From: Alphaproteobacteria bacterium UBA6062
GTDB taxonomy: Bacteria; Pseudomonadota; Alphaproteobacteria; Sneathiellales; Sneathiellaceae
NCBI GenBank assembly: GCA_002428885.1
Contig: DIYE01000264.1
Location: 1-14,926, forward strand
DNA: 14,926 bases
Reading direction: 5' to 3'
In this document: in pieces, positions 1 to 6,448 of the stretch
Position numbering within the stretch: the first letter of the stretch is position 1
How the letters are laid out: every line of letters starts with the position of its first letter
Made by a program: the position numbers and the translations under genes
The notes under the pieces: generated by a model
Told to the model about the DNA's origin: nothing
Seen by the model: the letters and a program-made list of their open reading frames with translations, nothing else
The model's database searches: none

Positions 1-363
1 TAATCAACAATGTAAATCAATAACCGCCTGATGATCAGGACAAAAAAAACGCTGCCGGCTCCCTGACTACATCAGGTCCATCCGACCGCGTCGTTGCCAA
101 GCTTATATAGTCAGTCCAGCAACGCCGTCAACAGAAAATTTAACAAAAAGCGGAAAGAACAACTTAGCGCTTTCCCGCCCTCAAAACAACAAAAAACTAA
201 TCTTTCGCCGTTTCATTTTCTGCCCCGCCGCAGCGGGAGGCGCAACATCTTCGATATCGTGATCAAAGTCAACAGCTAAAACACGTAAAATTTCCTTTTT
301 TGTTAAAGAGACATCAATACCTTTGGTAAATACTGTAAACGCACAATAAGGAACCAAATAAAT
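1..363. other. Gene-free left flank with leftward leader region
   Basis: I see no convincing protein gene here; open frames of about 60 codons exist but have no ribosome binding site or recognisable sequence. The stretch holds a strong leftward promoter (see 104-150). Downstream of it on the minus strand is a short leader with repeated TCAGG/CCTGA elements that can pair alternately, for example CCTGA-TGA-TCAGG at 27-39, and an eight-T run on the minus strand. The rightward patatin gene begins at 364, so its promoter should also lie here, but I could not place it convincingly. Confidence 0.5.
104..150 (-). promoter_or_regulatory. Strong leftward sigma70 promoter, stable-RNA type
   Basis: On the minus strand a -35 TTGACG (131-126) is followed after 16 nt by a -10 TATATA (109-104). 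An A/T-rich run resembling an UP element lies just upstream (about 132-150). Downstream of the -10 the sequence turns G/C-rich, like the discriminator of rRNA promoters. This combination is typical of rRNA or other heavily transcribed operons, so an rRNA operon may start just left of the window. The promoter elements are seen directly; the rRNA assignment is inference. Confidence 0.55.
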
Positions 364-1269
364 ATGCCTGCCCCCAAGATCGGGCTGGCCCTTGGCAGTG
401 GTGTTGCCAGAGGCTGGGCCCATATCGGCGTTCTGCGCCGGCTCGAAAAAGAAGGAATCAAACCCGACCTCGTCTGCGGCACATCCATTGGCGCCCTCGT
501 CGGCGGCCTCTATCTCGCAGGCCAACTCGATACACTGGAAGACTGGGCAAGGGATCTCGGCCGCATGAGCCTGTTTCGCTTTCTGGATCTCAGACTATCC
601 GGAGGCGGACTAATTTCTGGCAAGAAGCTCTTCAAACTCATTGATGACGCCGTCGGGGAAACATGCATAGAAGACCTGCCCGTTCCCTTCTCCGCCATTA
701 CAACAGAGCTGGGCACAGGCCACGAAATCTGGGTGCGCGAAGGCACGCTTTCAAAAGCGATCAATGCTTCCTACGCTCTGCCCGGCCTATTTTCACCTCA
801 GAAAATTGACAGCAGATGGCTGATTGACGGGGCTCTTACCAATCCGGTCCCCGTATCCGTCTGTCGCGCTCTTGGCGCTCGGCTGGTGATTGCCATCAAT
901 CTGAATGCAGATGTTTTCGGTATGACAAATGTCGGAGAAAACAGCTCCATCAAGGCCCTGGAGGAGGACGATCAGAACGGCTTCTTCAAATCATCCTCCC
1001 CTCTCAATCTGATGAAGCATCGTTTCTTTGACAAATCCGGATCCGAGCCCAGCATCTTTGGCGTCATGATGTCGTCTTTGAATATCGTGCAGGATCGCTT
1101 AAGCCGATCTCGCCTTGCCGGTGATCCGCCCGATGTAACAATCGCTCCGCGCCTTGCCCATTTGGGGCTTCTTGAATTTGATAAAGCGGCGGAAATGATT
1201 CGCGAAGGGGAAGAAGCCGCCGAACGCTCGCTACCCTTCCTGCATCATGCCCTCAAAGTGTTATCATAA
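364..1269 (+). CDS. rssA: Patatin-like phospholipase, RssA type
   Basis: Predicted cytoplasmic serine hydrolase of the patatin/NTE family, 301 aa, which would release fatty acids from lipids. The N-terminus carries the RssA-style oxyanion segment GLALGSGVARGWAHIG (residues 7-22), then the nucleophile elbow GTSIG with Ser41. The second member of the Ser-Asp dyad is Asp155 in IDGALTNPVPV. The length equals that of E. coli RssA as I remember it, and no signal peptide or membrane segment is seen. The ATG is preceded by AAGGAA at 348-353, 10 nt upstream. Physiological substrate and role are unknown for this subfamily; in E. coli the gene neighbours rssB, which is not present here. It stands alone, with a 119-nt gap to the next gene. 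Confidence 0.88.
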   Translation: MPAPKIGLALGSGVARGWAHIGVLRRLEKEGIKPDLVCGTSIGALVGGLYLAGQLDTLEDWARDLGRMSLFRFLDLRLSGGGLISGKKLFKLIDDAVGETCIEDLPVPFSAITTELGTGHEIWVREGTLSKAINASYALPGLFSPQKIDSRWLIDGALTNPVPVSVCRALGARLVIAINLNADVFGMTNVGENSSIKALEEDDQNGFFKSSSPLNLMKHRFFDKSGSEPSIFGVMMSSLNIVQDRLSRSRLAGDPPDVTIAPRLAHLGLLEFDKAAEMIREGEEAAERSLPFLHHALKVLS

Positions 1270-1330
1270 GATCGCGATATAAGAAGATTGAACGCCAATA
1301 GCTTTCGCAACGACGAACCAATAACCCTGG

Positions 1331-1352
1331 TGCTAGAGCACACATCGTGCTC
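1331..1352. other. Alternating hairpin after patatin gene
   Basis: GTGCT-AG-AGCAC (1330-1341) and GAGCAC-ACATC-GTGCTC (1336-1352) share the central AGCAC arm, so only one can form at a time. No T tract follows, so this is at best a weak or factor-dependent terminator or an RNA-stability element for the patatin transcript. Confidence 0.3.
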
Positions 1353-1388
1353 ATCACGACAGTATTATTCAGCCTGAGAGAATGCTTT

Positions 1389-1607
1389 ATGAAATGGCTT
1401 ATAATCGGATTATGCATCCTATTATTGGGTTTTGGGTGGGATGTATTGTTTGTGAACCTCCCTTACCAGGATCCAACACCGGCGATGCAAGAGCAATGGA
1501 ACATGGATAAGACTATTGCATCGGCGCTCTATTGGGCCGGTCTGGCTGTCCTGCTGGCGGCATTTCTAAAAACCCTCCTTTTGCGTAAAACGAACAAGAG
1601 AGAATAA
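1389..1607 (+). CDS. Small two-helix membrane protein, unknown function
   Basis: A 72-residue hydrophobic protein that I do not recognise. I chose the ATG at 1389 rather than an in-frame ATG at 1347 because GAGAG lies shortly upstream (1376-1380) and the protein then starts directly at a membrane helix. Helix 1 covers about residues 3-22, followed by a proline- and acid-containing loop (NLPYQDPTP), and helix 2 covers about 43-63. The tail is basic (LRKTNKRE), which suggests that the C-terminus lies in the cytoplasm. No catalytic or metal-binding motif is visible. The gene lies between the patatin gene and another small membrane-anchored ORF on the same strand, with gaps of over 100 nt, so co-transcription is possible but unproven. 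Confidence 0.55.
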   Translation: MKWLIIGLCILLLGFGWDVLFVNLPYQDPTPAMQEQWNMDKTIASALYWAGLAVLLAAFLKTLLLRKTNKRE

Positions 1608-1714
1608 AAGACCTGCAGGGCCCTATCGCAAATATGGACCATAGAAATTGAACTCCAGCTTCCTCTGTGACGACTAATCAGCAATCAGGCTATTCAGCGT
1701 AAGGATTACGTCGC

Positions 1715-2074
1715 ATGAAAAGAAGCACCCTTGCAAAGATCATTCTCGTAGGAATGCCCCTAACACTCCTGGTCAACATATGGGGAGTAAGTTACTTTTC
1801 AGCGAGACATTCTGTGGAAACAAGACAGAAACTGGACCAGTACATGTTTCTTCATGAAGAAGTTATGCTTGAGATGTTTTGCCCTAATCTCGACAAGCGC
1901 CTGCTTTCAGAAGAAGAGATTAACTCAGCCCGTCGCAATGTAGTCCCGCATAGCCGCAGCTTCGCGCTCGACTTCCTCCATTCGGATCTTGACGACGTCG
2001 CCAATCGAGATAAAACCGACCAGTATATCCCCTTCCATAACCGGAAGATGCCGAATCCGCCGCGCTGTCATTAA
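1715..2074 (+). CDS. Hypothetical membrane-anchored ORF running into the CBS gene
   Basis: A 119-codon ORF with a good AAGGA ribosome binding site at 1700-1704. Residues about 7-28 form one N-terminal membrane helix or uncleaved signal anchor; residues 30-70 are polar and helical and look like an ordinary protein. From 1925 on, however, the reading frame lies antisense to the last 150 nt of the convergent CBS-domain gene. The C-terminal 50 residues (rich in H, R, N and P) are therefore probably not selected as protein. Either the native gene is truncated and reads into its neighbour until a chance stop, or it is a rare long convergent overlap. The start and N-terminal part are believable; the tail is doubtful. 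I do not recognise the family. Confidence 0.4.
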   Translation: MKRSTLAKIILVGMPLTLLVNIWGVSYFSARHSVETRQKLDQYMFLHEEVMLEMFCPNLDKRLLSEEEINSARRNVVPHSRSFALDFLHSDLDDVANRDKTDQYIPFHNRKMPNPPRCH

Positions 2075-2356
2075 TGACATAACTTCGTCAATCGTATCGG
2101 TCGGGGAGCAAGTTATCACATTGCTGGTCATAAGCTCCGACACCCCCATCCGCAGACAGGCATCTCCGCTTTCAGACAACCCTCTCACAATATCTCTTTC
2201 GGAAATCACGCCTTTGACATGCCGATCACTGTCAACAATCAGAACAGCACCAATTTTATGATGCCCCAGCAGTTTGGAGATGGCGGCAATATCATCCTGT
2301 TCCGTCGCCGTTATGACATCGGAACCTTTGCCTTTCAGGATACTCGCTACATTCAT
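1925..2356 (-). CDS. Two-CBS-domain regulatory protein
   Basis: A 143-aa stand-alone CBS pair (Bateman module), cytoplasmic. CBS 1 spans about residues 8-60 (IGAVLIVD, VKGVISERDIVRGL) and CBS 2 about 75-130 (VSELMTSNVITCSP, RIRHLPVMEGDILVGFISIGDVV). Such modules bind adenosyl nucleotides (AMP, ATP, NAD-type ligands) and sense energy state; single-module proteins like this are common in Alphaproteobacteria and mostly uncharacterised. The ATG follows a near-perfect AGGAGG at 2361-2366. There is no attached enzyme domain, so it probably acts on a partner that is not visible here. A possible sigma70 promoter lies at 2401-2429. Its 3' end overlaps the ORF at 1715-2074 on the other strand. Confidence 0.88.
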   Translation of the reverse strand: MNVASILKGKGSDVITATEQDDIAAISKLLGHHKIGAVLIVDSDRHVKGVISERDIVRGLSESGDACLRMGVSELMTSNVITCSPTDTIDEVMSLMTARRIRHLPVMEGDILVGFISIGDVVKIRMEEVEREAAAMRDYIATG

Positions 2357-2400
2357 GGTAATCCTCCTGCCCCACGCGTTTCACAATCGTTTACAGTCAG

Positions 2401-2429
2401 AAAATACCACTTTTATTAAGATATCTCAA
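2401..2429 (-). promoter_or_regulatory. Putative promoter of the CBS gene with FNR-like dyad
   Basis: Reading leftward, TTGAGA (2429-2424), a 17-nt spacer and TATTTT (2406-2401) make a plausible sigma70 promoter. Its -35 overlaps a near-palindrome TTGAG-ATAT-CTTAA (2429-2416). This differs from the FNR/CRP-family core TTGA-N6-TCAA by one base in the second half. The operator role is inference. Confidence 0.35.
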
Positions 2430-2466
2430 ATATTCATTAAAATAGATATATAGGAAAAGTCGGTTT

Positions 2467-2484
2467 GGGGACGACATCCTCCCC
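2467..2484 (-). terminator. Weak hairpin after rsmI
   Basis: GGGGA and TCCCC arms enclose an 8-nt loop, starting at the rsmI stop codon on the minus strand and followed only distantly by TTTT. It is a candidate weak terminator separating rsmI from the CBS gene. Confidence 0.3.
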
Positions 2485-3215
2485 TATTCTTCGTCTTCAT
2501 CCGCCTCTTTCTCTGTAGATGGAGGCGCGATGACAATCGTCACTTCGCCTTTTATTTTTTTGCCGTCAAACTGCTCAATCAGTTCCTCAATCGGGCCACG
2601 ATGGATATTTTCAAACTTCTTCGTCAGCTCAATGCATACTGCCGCCTTCCGGTTTCCAAGACACTCCAGCGCCACTTTAAGGATCTTGCCCACCCGAAAG
2701 GGCGATTCAAAAAAGACAAGCGCGGACGGCGTATCGGCAAAAGCCCGGAATACTTTCTTTTGTCGTCCCGGTCGTCGCGGCAGAAAACCCAGGAAACTGA
2801 AAGCCGGAATCGGCAAGCCGGAAACGGTCAAGGCTGTAATAACCGCACTTGGCCCCGGCAAAACCTCAACTCTGTATCCTTGTTCAATAGCAGCGGCGGC
2901 AGCCCGTTGTCCCGGATCGCTGATCCCCGGCGCCCCGGCATCAGAGGTTAGGCCGACAGACAATCCGTCTCTCAACAGAGACAGGATCCGCCCTGTCGCC
3001 CGCTCTTCATTATGGGCATGACAGGGAAAGATAATCGACGGACTTTGCAAGTCATATCGCTCAAAAATCTTCCTGGTATGCCGCGTATCTTCGCAGGCCA
3101 GGGCGTCAACCTGCTGCAAAATTCGGATAATCCGATAGGATATATCTTCCAGATTCCCGATCGGGGTGGGGATCAGATATAAAGTCGGCTCTGCTATTTC
3201 TTCGGTTTGTTCCAT
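2484..3215 (-). CDS. rsmI: 16S rRNA (cytidine-1402) 2'-O-methyltransferase, short form
   Basis: Predicted SAM-dependent tetrapyrrole-methylase-fold enzyme that methylates the 2'-OH of C1402 in the ribosomal P site. Motifs in order: PTPIGNLED (residues 16-24), ACEDTRHTRK (40-49), SDAGAPGISDPG (91-102) and LPGPSAVITAL (119-129). These are the RsmI signatures. Two oddities stand out. The usual SDAGTP loop reads SDAGAP. The protein has 243 residues against about 285 in E. coli, so it lacks the C-terminal helix-turn-helix domain and ends instead in a very acidic tail (EKEADEDEE). The neighbourhood is also not the usual alphaproteobacterial one (yraN, penicillin-binding-protein activator). It may be a paralogue or a transferred copy. 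No strong ribosome binding site is seen; it lies 47 nt downstream of the LysR gene on the same strand. Confidence 0.85.
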   Translation of the reverse strand: MEQTEEIAEPTLYLIPTPIGNLEDISYRIIRILQQVDALACEDTRHTRKIFERYDLQSPSIIFPCHAHNEERATGRILSLLRDGLSVGLTSDAGAPGISDPGQRAAAAAIEQGYRVEVLPGPSAVITALTVSGLPIPAFSFLGFLPRRPGRQKKVFRAFADTPSALVFFESPFRVGKILKVALECLGNRKAAVCIELTKKFENIHRGPIEELIEQFDGKKIKGEVTIVIAPPSTEKEADEDEE

Positions 3216-3262
3216 CCTGCGGGTTAAACATATTCCCCGAAGGGATGCAAGCGGAAGCCGCG

Positions 3263-4180
3263 TCAGGTCTGAGATGCTTCTGCCGGAATGCCGCGCGCCG
3301 CCTCAATCAGCTTTTCCCTGATCCAGTTATTAACGCCGGACTGCTCGGAAGAATGATGCCAGTAGAGTTGCAGCTCCAGATCCGGCGCCTCAAACGGCAG
3401 ATCAAAAACCCTGCAGGGATAGAGCTCTGTCAAAGAGACCGGTGTTGTCAGCAGATACCGGGATTGAGCGAGGAGAGAAAAAGCGGCCTGGTAATGCTGA
3501 AGCCGCACCACATTCTGACGGGTTCTCCCAAGCCTGCTCAGTCCAAGATCAGCAACACCGCCGCCCTTTTTGCGCGATGAAACGTGAATATGCTCTTCAG
3601 AAAGATACTCTTCCAATGTAAGAGTTTTTCCGGCTGCTAAAGGGTGTTTTTCGGAAAGAGCAACCACCTGATGTTCAGACAGGAGGCTCACCTGCCGAAG
3701 CTGTCCATCAATCTGCATGGGAATATCAATCGCGAAATCAATTTCGCTGGCCGCCAGTTTCTGGCCCAAAGATCGTCTCTCCAGCTGAAAAGCATGGACT
3801 CTGATGGAGGGCGCCTCCCTTCGGAGGGTCGCAATAAATCTGGGAAGAATAATACTCTCCCCCACGTCACCGATGCTGAGCCGGACCGTCTTACGGATCT
3901 CCGCCGGATTAAACTCCTGATCCCGTTCCAGCCCGGTTTCAAGAAGCTTCAGAGCCTGCCGCACCGGACCGATCAACTCATCCGCCGCCGCCGTCGGGTT
4001 CATTCTCTTTCCCGCGTGAATAAAAAGGGGATCCCCCACCTGGCTCCTCAGTCGGGCAAGAGCATTACTGACCGCCGGCTGTGTTACATTCAGAATATTC
4101 GCAGCCTGTGTCAGATTCCCGGAATCATATATGACTTCGAAAATCACAAACAGGTTGAGGTCGACATTTCGGAGCAACAA
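3263..4180 (-). CDS. LysR-family transcriptional regulator
   Basis: A 305-aa LysR-type regulator. The N-terminal winged helix-turn-helix covers about residues 7-65 (VDLNLFVIFEVIYDSGNLTQ, then AANILNVTQPAVSNALARLR), followed by the linker helix and a periplasmic-binding-like effector domain from about 95 to the end. An in-frame stop lies just upstream of the TTG at 4178-4180 and no ATG is available near the domain start, so it must use TTG (4180 or 4177). This suggests modest expression. It is divergent from the acyl-CoA dehydrogenase gene (106 nt between starts), the usual arrangement for a LysR regulator and its target. The effector may thus be an acyl-CoA or related acid (inference). rsmI follows on the same strand. 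Confidence 0.9.
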   Translation of the reverse strand: MLLRNVDLNLFVIFEVIYDSGNLTQAANILNVTQPAVSNALARLRSQVGDPLFIHAGKRMNPTAAADELIGPVRQALKLLETGLERDQEFNPAEIRKTVRLSIGDVGESIILPRFIATLRREAPSIRVHAFQLERRSLGQKLAASEIDFAIDIPMQIDGQLRQVSLLSEHQVVALSEKHPLAAGKTLTLEEYLSEEHIHVSSRKKGGGVADLGLSRLGRTRQNVVRLQHYQAAFSLLAQSRYLLTTPVSLTELYPCRVFDLPFEAPDLELQLYWHHSSEQSGVNNWIREKLIEAARGIPAEASQT

Positions 4181-4208
4181 TCATCATCACCATTATGAAT
4201 ACTAATCC

Positions 4209-4232
4209 ATCATTATTATAAATTTTTATGAT
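4209..4232. promoter_or_regulatory. Candidate LysR operator in divergent intergenic region
   Basis: The 105-nt gap between the LysR and acyl-CoA dehydrogenase genes is strongly A/T-rich. It contains an interrupted dyad ATCAT-N14-ATGAT (4209-4232) with an inner ATAAA-TT-TTTAT (4218-4229) and a T-N11-A match. This is the expected place and shape for a LysR site, but A/T-rich DNA makes such dyads easily by chance. Confidence 0.3.
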
Positions 4233-4285
4233 CTCCAGTCTATCCTTATAATGGCCGTAAGCAATGACCAATTATGGAGCCTGAC

Positions 4286-5497
4286 ATGACTGTTTCCGTC
4301 TCTGCCCGATCTGACGAATTGAGAGCCCGCGTTGAAGCGTTCATGAATGAACATGTTTACCCGGCTGAAGAGATCTATAACACGCATATCGACACTGCAG
4401 CGGATCGCTGGACGATACCACCGATTATGGAAGAGCTGAAAGAGAAAGCAAAAGCCGAAGGGCTCTGGAACTTGTTTCTGGCCGAGTTTGATCAGTATGG
4501 TTCCGGCCTGAGCAATCAGGAATATGCCCCGCTTTCGGAAACAATGGGACGGTCCCTGATTGGTTCGGAAGCCTTTAACTGCAGCGCCCCGGATACCGGG
4601 AATATGGAAGTTCTGGCCCGTTATGGTACCGATGCCCAGAAGGAAGAATGGCTGCTGCCGCTTCTGGAGGGAAAAATCCGCTCCGCTTTTGCCATGACGG
4701 AACCTGCTGTCGCCTCGTCGGATGCCACCAACATCCAGACGGAAATCAAGCGGGATGGCGGAGACTATATCATCAACGGCCACAAATGGTGGATTAGCGG
4801 CGCTCCTGATCCGCGCTGCAAGATCATGATCGTTATGGGTAAAACCGATCCGAATGCGCCTCGACATCAGCAACAGTCGCAAATTCTGGTTCCAAAAGAT
4901 ACACCGGGCGTCACAATCGTCCGTCCCATGAAAGTATTTGGATCCGATGATGCACCTCATGGACATGCGGAAGTTCGCCTGGACAATGTCCGGGTTCCGG
5001 CGTCCAACCTGATCGGAGAAGAAGGATCAGGCTTTGCAATCGCACAAGGACGCCTGGGCCCGGGCCGGATCCATCACTGTATGCGTTTGATCGGCTGCGC
5101 CCAGCGGGCCCTGGAAATGATGTGTCAGCGGGTAGAAAGCCGAGTGGCTTTCGGAAAAAAAATCAGTGAGCAGGGTTCCATTCGGGAAGATATCGCTAAA
5201 TCCTCCTGCGACATCGACCAGGCGCGCCTGCTGACCCTGAAAGCAGCGGAGAAAATGGATAACGGCACCTATAAAGATGCCAAGGATATCATTGCCCAGA
5301 TTAAAATCGTTGCGCCGAGCATGGCTCAAACGGTTATTGACCGGGCCATTCAGGCCCATGGTGCCATGGGCCTCAGTCAGGATACTTTCCTGGCAGAGGC
5401 CTTCGCCTATGCCCGGACAGTGCGCTTTGCAGACGGTCCGGATCAGGTTCACATGAATTCACTGGGTAAACAGCTTATTCAGAGATACGCCGGATAA
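4286..5497 (+). CDS. Acyl-CoA dehydrogenase, ACAD10/11-like
   Basis: Predicted FAD enzyme, 403 aa, that oxidises an acyl-CoA to the 2,3-enoyl-CoA and passes electrons to ETF. It shows the three-part family layout: helical N-terminal domain, central beta domain with FAMTEPAVASSDATNIQTEI (FAD and substrate loop) and NGHKWWISGA, and helical C-terminal domain with RVAFGKKI. The catalytic base region reads FADGPDQVH, with Asp383 at the position held by Glu376 in medium-chain dehydrogenase; this is characteristic of the ACAD10/11 branch. I start at the ATG at 4286 because GGAG lies 7 nt upstream; an in-frame ATG at 4274 has no such site. It is divergent from a LysR regulator, has a strong terminator downstream and so is probably monocistronic. 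Substrate unknown. Confidence 0.9.
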   Translation: MTVSVSARSDELRARVEAFMNEHVYPAEEIYNTHIDTAADRWTIPPIMEELKEKAKAEGLWNLFLAEFDQYGSGLSNQEYAPLSETMGRSLIGSEAFNCSAPDTGNMEVLARYGTDAQKEEWLLPLLEGKIRSAFAMTEPAVASSDATNIQTEIKRDGGDYIINGHKWWISGAPDPRCKIMIVMGKTDPNAPRHQQQSQILVPKDTPGVTIVRPMKVFGSDDAPHGHAEVRLDNVRVPASNLIGEEGSGFAIAQGRLGPGRIHHCMRLIGCAQRALEMMCQRVESRVAFGKKISEQGSIREDIAKSSCDIDQARLLTLKAAEKMDNGTYKDAKDIIAQIKIVAPSMAQTVIDRAIQAHGAMGLSQDTFLAEAFAYARTVRFADGPDQVHMNSLGKQLIQRYAG

Positions 5498-5525
5498 ACC
5501 GACCAAGAAGAGTCGGAAAACGGGA

Positions 5526-5556
5526 GGGTGGAGCAGGATCGGCTCCACCCTTTTTT
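5526..5556 (+). terminator. Rho-independent terminator of the acyl-CoA dehydrogenase gene
   Basis: GGGTGGAGC (5526-5534) and GCTCCACCC (5542-5550) form a perfect 9-bp stem with a 7-nt loop, followed directly by six T residues. This is the clearest intrinsic terminator in the window. Confidence 0.93.
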
Positions 5557-5663
5557 ACATCAGAACGGTAACGATGAGGATAAGCAGTACAATAGTTGCC
5601 CCTCAACCAGACCTGCACCCCCGGTAATAAAGGGAAGCAAGGTTTGATGGAATGCGAATAACA

Positions 5664-5708
5664 TTGACAATCATTCCGAAAAACAATATCTGTTCAGAAT
5701 GATTATCA
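5664..5708 (+). promoter_or_regulatory. Iron-regulated promoter of bfd with two Fur-like boxes
   Basis: TTGACA (5664-5669), a 17-nt spacer and TATCTG (5687-5692) form a good sigma70 promoter. A 7-1-7 Fur-like site, matching TGATAAT-N-ATTATCA at 12 of 14 positions, lies at 5694-5708 across the expected start point. A weaker copy (10 of 14) lies at 5665-5679 over the -35. The two cores TGACAATCATTC and GAATGATTATCA are also inverted copies of each other with one mismatch. Iron repression by Fur is the inference; in Alphaproteobacteria Irr or RirA could take that role. Confidence 0.65.
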
Positions 5709-5732
5709 CTTCCAGCTTCGGATCAAAAACAC

Positions 5733-5924
5733 ATGTATGTGTGTCTGTGTAACGGATTTACAGATCGAGACGTTAAGAGCGCCATTGCTTCAGGAGCGGA
5801 TGCCGTACCAAACGTTTATGAGTGCCTGGGCGCATCTCCTCAATGCGCGAAATGCTCCATCCAGATCCGCGAACTCATACAGGAAGAGAAATCACAGAAA
5901 GCCATCACTTTCTCATCAGAATAA
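5733..5924 (+). CDS. bfd: Bacterioferritin-associated ferredoxin
   Basis: A 63-aa [2Fe-2S] protein of the BFD family. It begins MYVCLCNGFTD, and its four cluster ligands are Cys4, Cys6, Cys38 and Cys41 (CLC... CAKC), the standard BFD spacing. In studied bacteria Bfd docks on bacterioferritin and delivers electrons that reduce the stored ferric core, releasing iron under starvation. The length is normal. The ribosome binding site is weak (GGA at 5719-5721). The promoter carries Fur-like boxes and a terminator follows at 5960-5986, so it is a single-gene, iron-controlled unit. The bacterioferritin gene, often adjacent, is not in this window. Confidence 0.92.
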   Translation: MYVCLCNGFTDRDVKSAIASGADAVPNVYECLGASPQCAKCSIQIRELIQEEKSQKAITFSSE

Positions 5925-5959
5925 CACTTTTCGGGATCGAAACTCCCCAAAAAGAATAA

Positions 5960-5986
5960 CCCCCATCCGTTAAGATGGAGGCTTTT
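5960..5986 (+). terminator. Terminator after bfd
   Basis: CCCCCATC (5960-5967) pairs with GATGGAGG (5974-5981), with one mismatch and a 6-nt loop, followed by TTTT at 5983-5986. Confidence 0.7.
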
Positions 5987-6029
5987 CAGATTTACAGGCC
6001 TTATTGTTAATTTATGCCTTGGCCTAGGC

Positions 6030-6125
6030 ATGACGTCACTTGAGCAACTGTCTTTGCTTTCTGAACTACCAGAAGCAGAATGTCTCAAACCGATGCTTGT
6101 TATCCTTGAAAAGCTAGAGCGCTGA
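6030..6125 (+). CDS. Possible 31-aa leucine-rich small ORF
   Basis: ATG at 6030 opens a 31-codon frame (MTSLEQLSLLSELPEAEC..., ending LVILEKLER) predicted as one amphipathic acidic helix. No Shine-Dalgarno sequence is visible and I know no homologue. It could be a small protein, a leader peptide of the structured region that follows, or chance. It is listed because the composition looks protein-like. Confidence 0.2.
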   Translation: MTSLEQLSLLSELPEAECLKPMLVILEKLER

Positions 6126-6258
6126 TGAGAAGGGGAGAGTACCTTCTCTGACTCTAAAAGTCGCCTTCCTGATGGGTTGCTTCCTCGGTATTTTAGCCAG
6201 GCCCGGATCTTTCCGTCCGGTTACCCGGCTTCCCATTCTTTTTAGCAACCTTTTCCTC

Positions 6259-6318
6259 AAATGACAATTTGTCATTTTTGACAAATACTCACTTTTTATC
6301 TGGCAATTGAAAGATAAA
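6259..6318. repeat. Two adjacent palindromes, possible operator cluster
   Basis: AAATGACAATTTGTCATTT (6259-6277) is a perfect palindrome with 9-bp arms around one T. TGACAA recurs at 6279-6284 and 6387-6392. Eighteen nt downstream, TTTATCT (6295-6301) and AGATAAA (6312-6318) flank a centred CAATTG (6304-6309), giving 20 of 24 symmetric positions. These look like binding sites for dimeric regulators; no adjacent regulator gene is seen. Confidence 0.4.
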
Positions 6319-6448
6319 TTCAAAAAAATAAAGGAAACCAGCCATTTAATTACCTTCAGTGAGCTAAAATTTTCCAAAAAAAATTTTGACAAAAACATTC
6401 ACTGAGGCATTTTTCTCCCTTGAAAAGATTTTGAATTTAAAAAAACTC

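Noticed and set aside
94..279. 61-codon plus-strand ORF near the left edge
   Set aside because: Basic, low-complexity translation lying antisense to a strong leftward promoter; no ribosome binding site and no recognisable sequence.
4274..4285. Upstream ATG of the acyl-CoA dehydrogenase
   Set aside because: No ribosome binding site before it; the GGAG within this stretch serves the ATG at 4286.
5840..6088. 82-codon minus-strand ORF over the end of bfd and its terminator
   Set aside because: It is antisense to bfd and runs through the bfd terminator hairpin; shadow frame.
6195..6230. Resemblance of the GC-rich stem to a c-di-GMP riboswitch, suggested by the nearby PilZ gene
   Set aside because: The conserved core of the GEMM class is not present on either strand, and the region is over 600 nt from the PilZ gene.
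6114..6398. 94-codon minus-strand ORF across the hairpin region
   Set aside because: Very basic and phenylalanine-rich in the AT-rich part, no ribosome binding site and no known motif; the hairpins explain the sequence better. A shorter version from an internal ATG was also not convincing.
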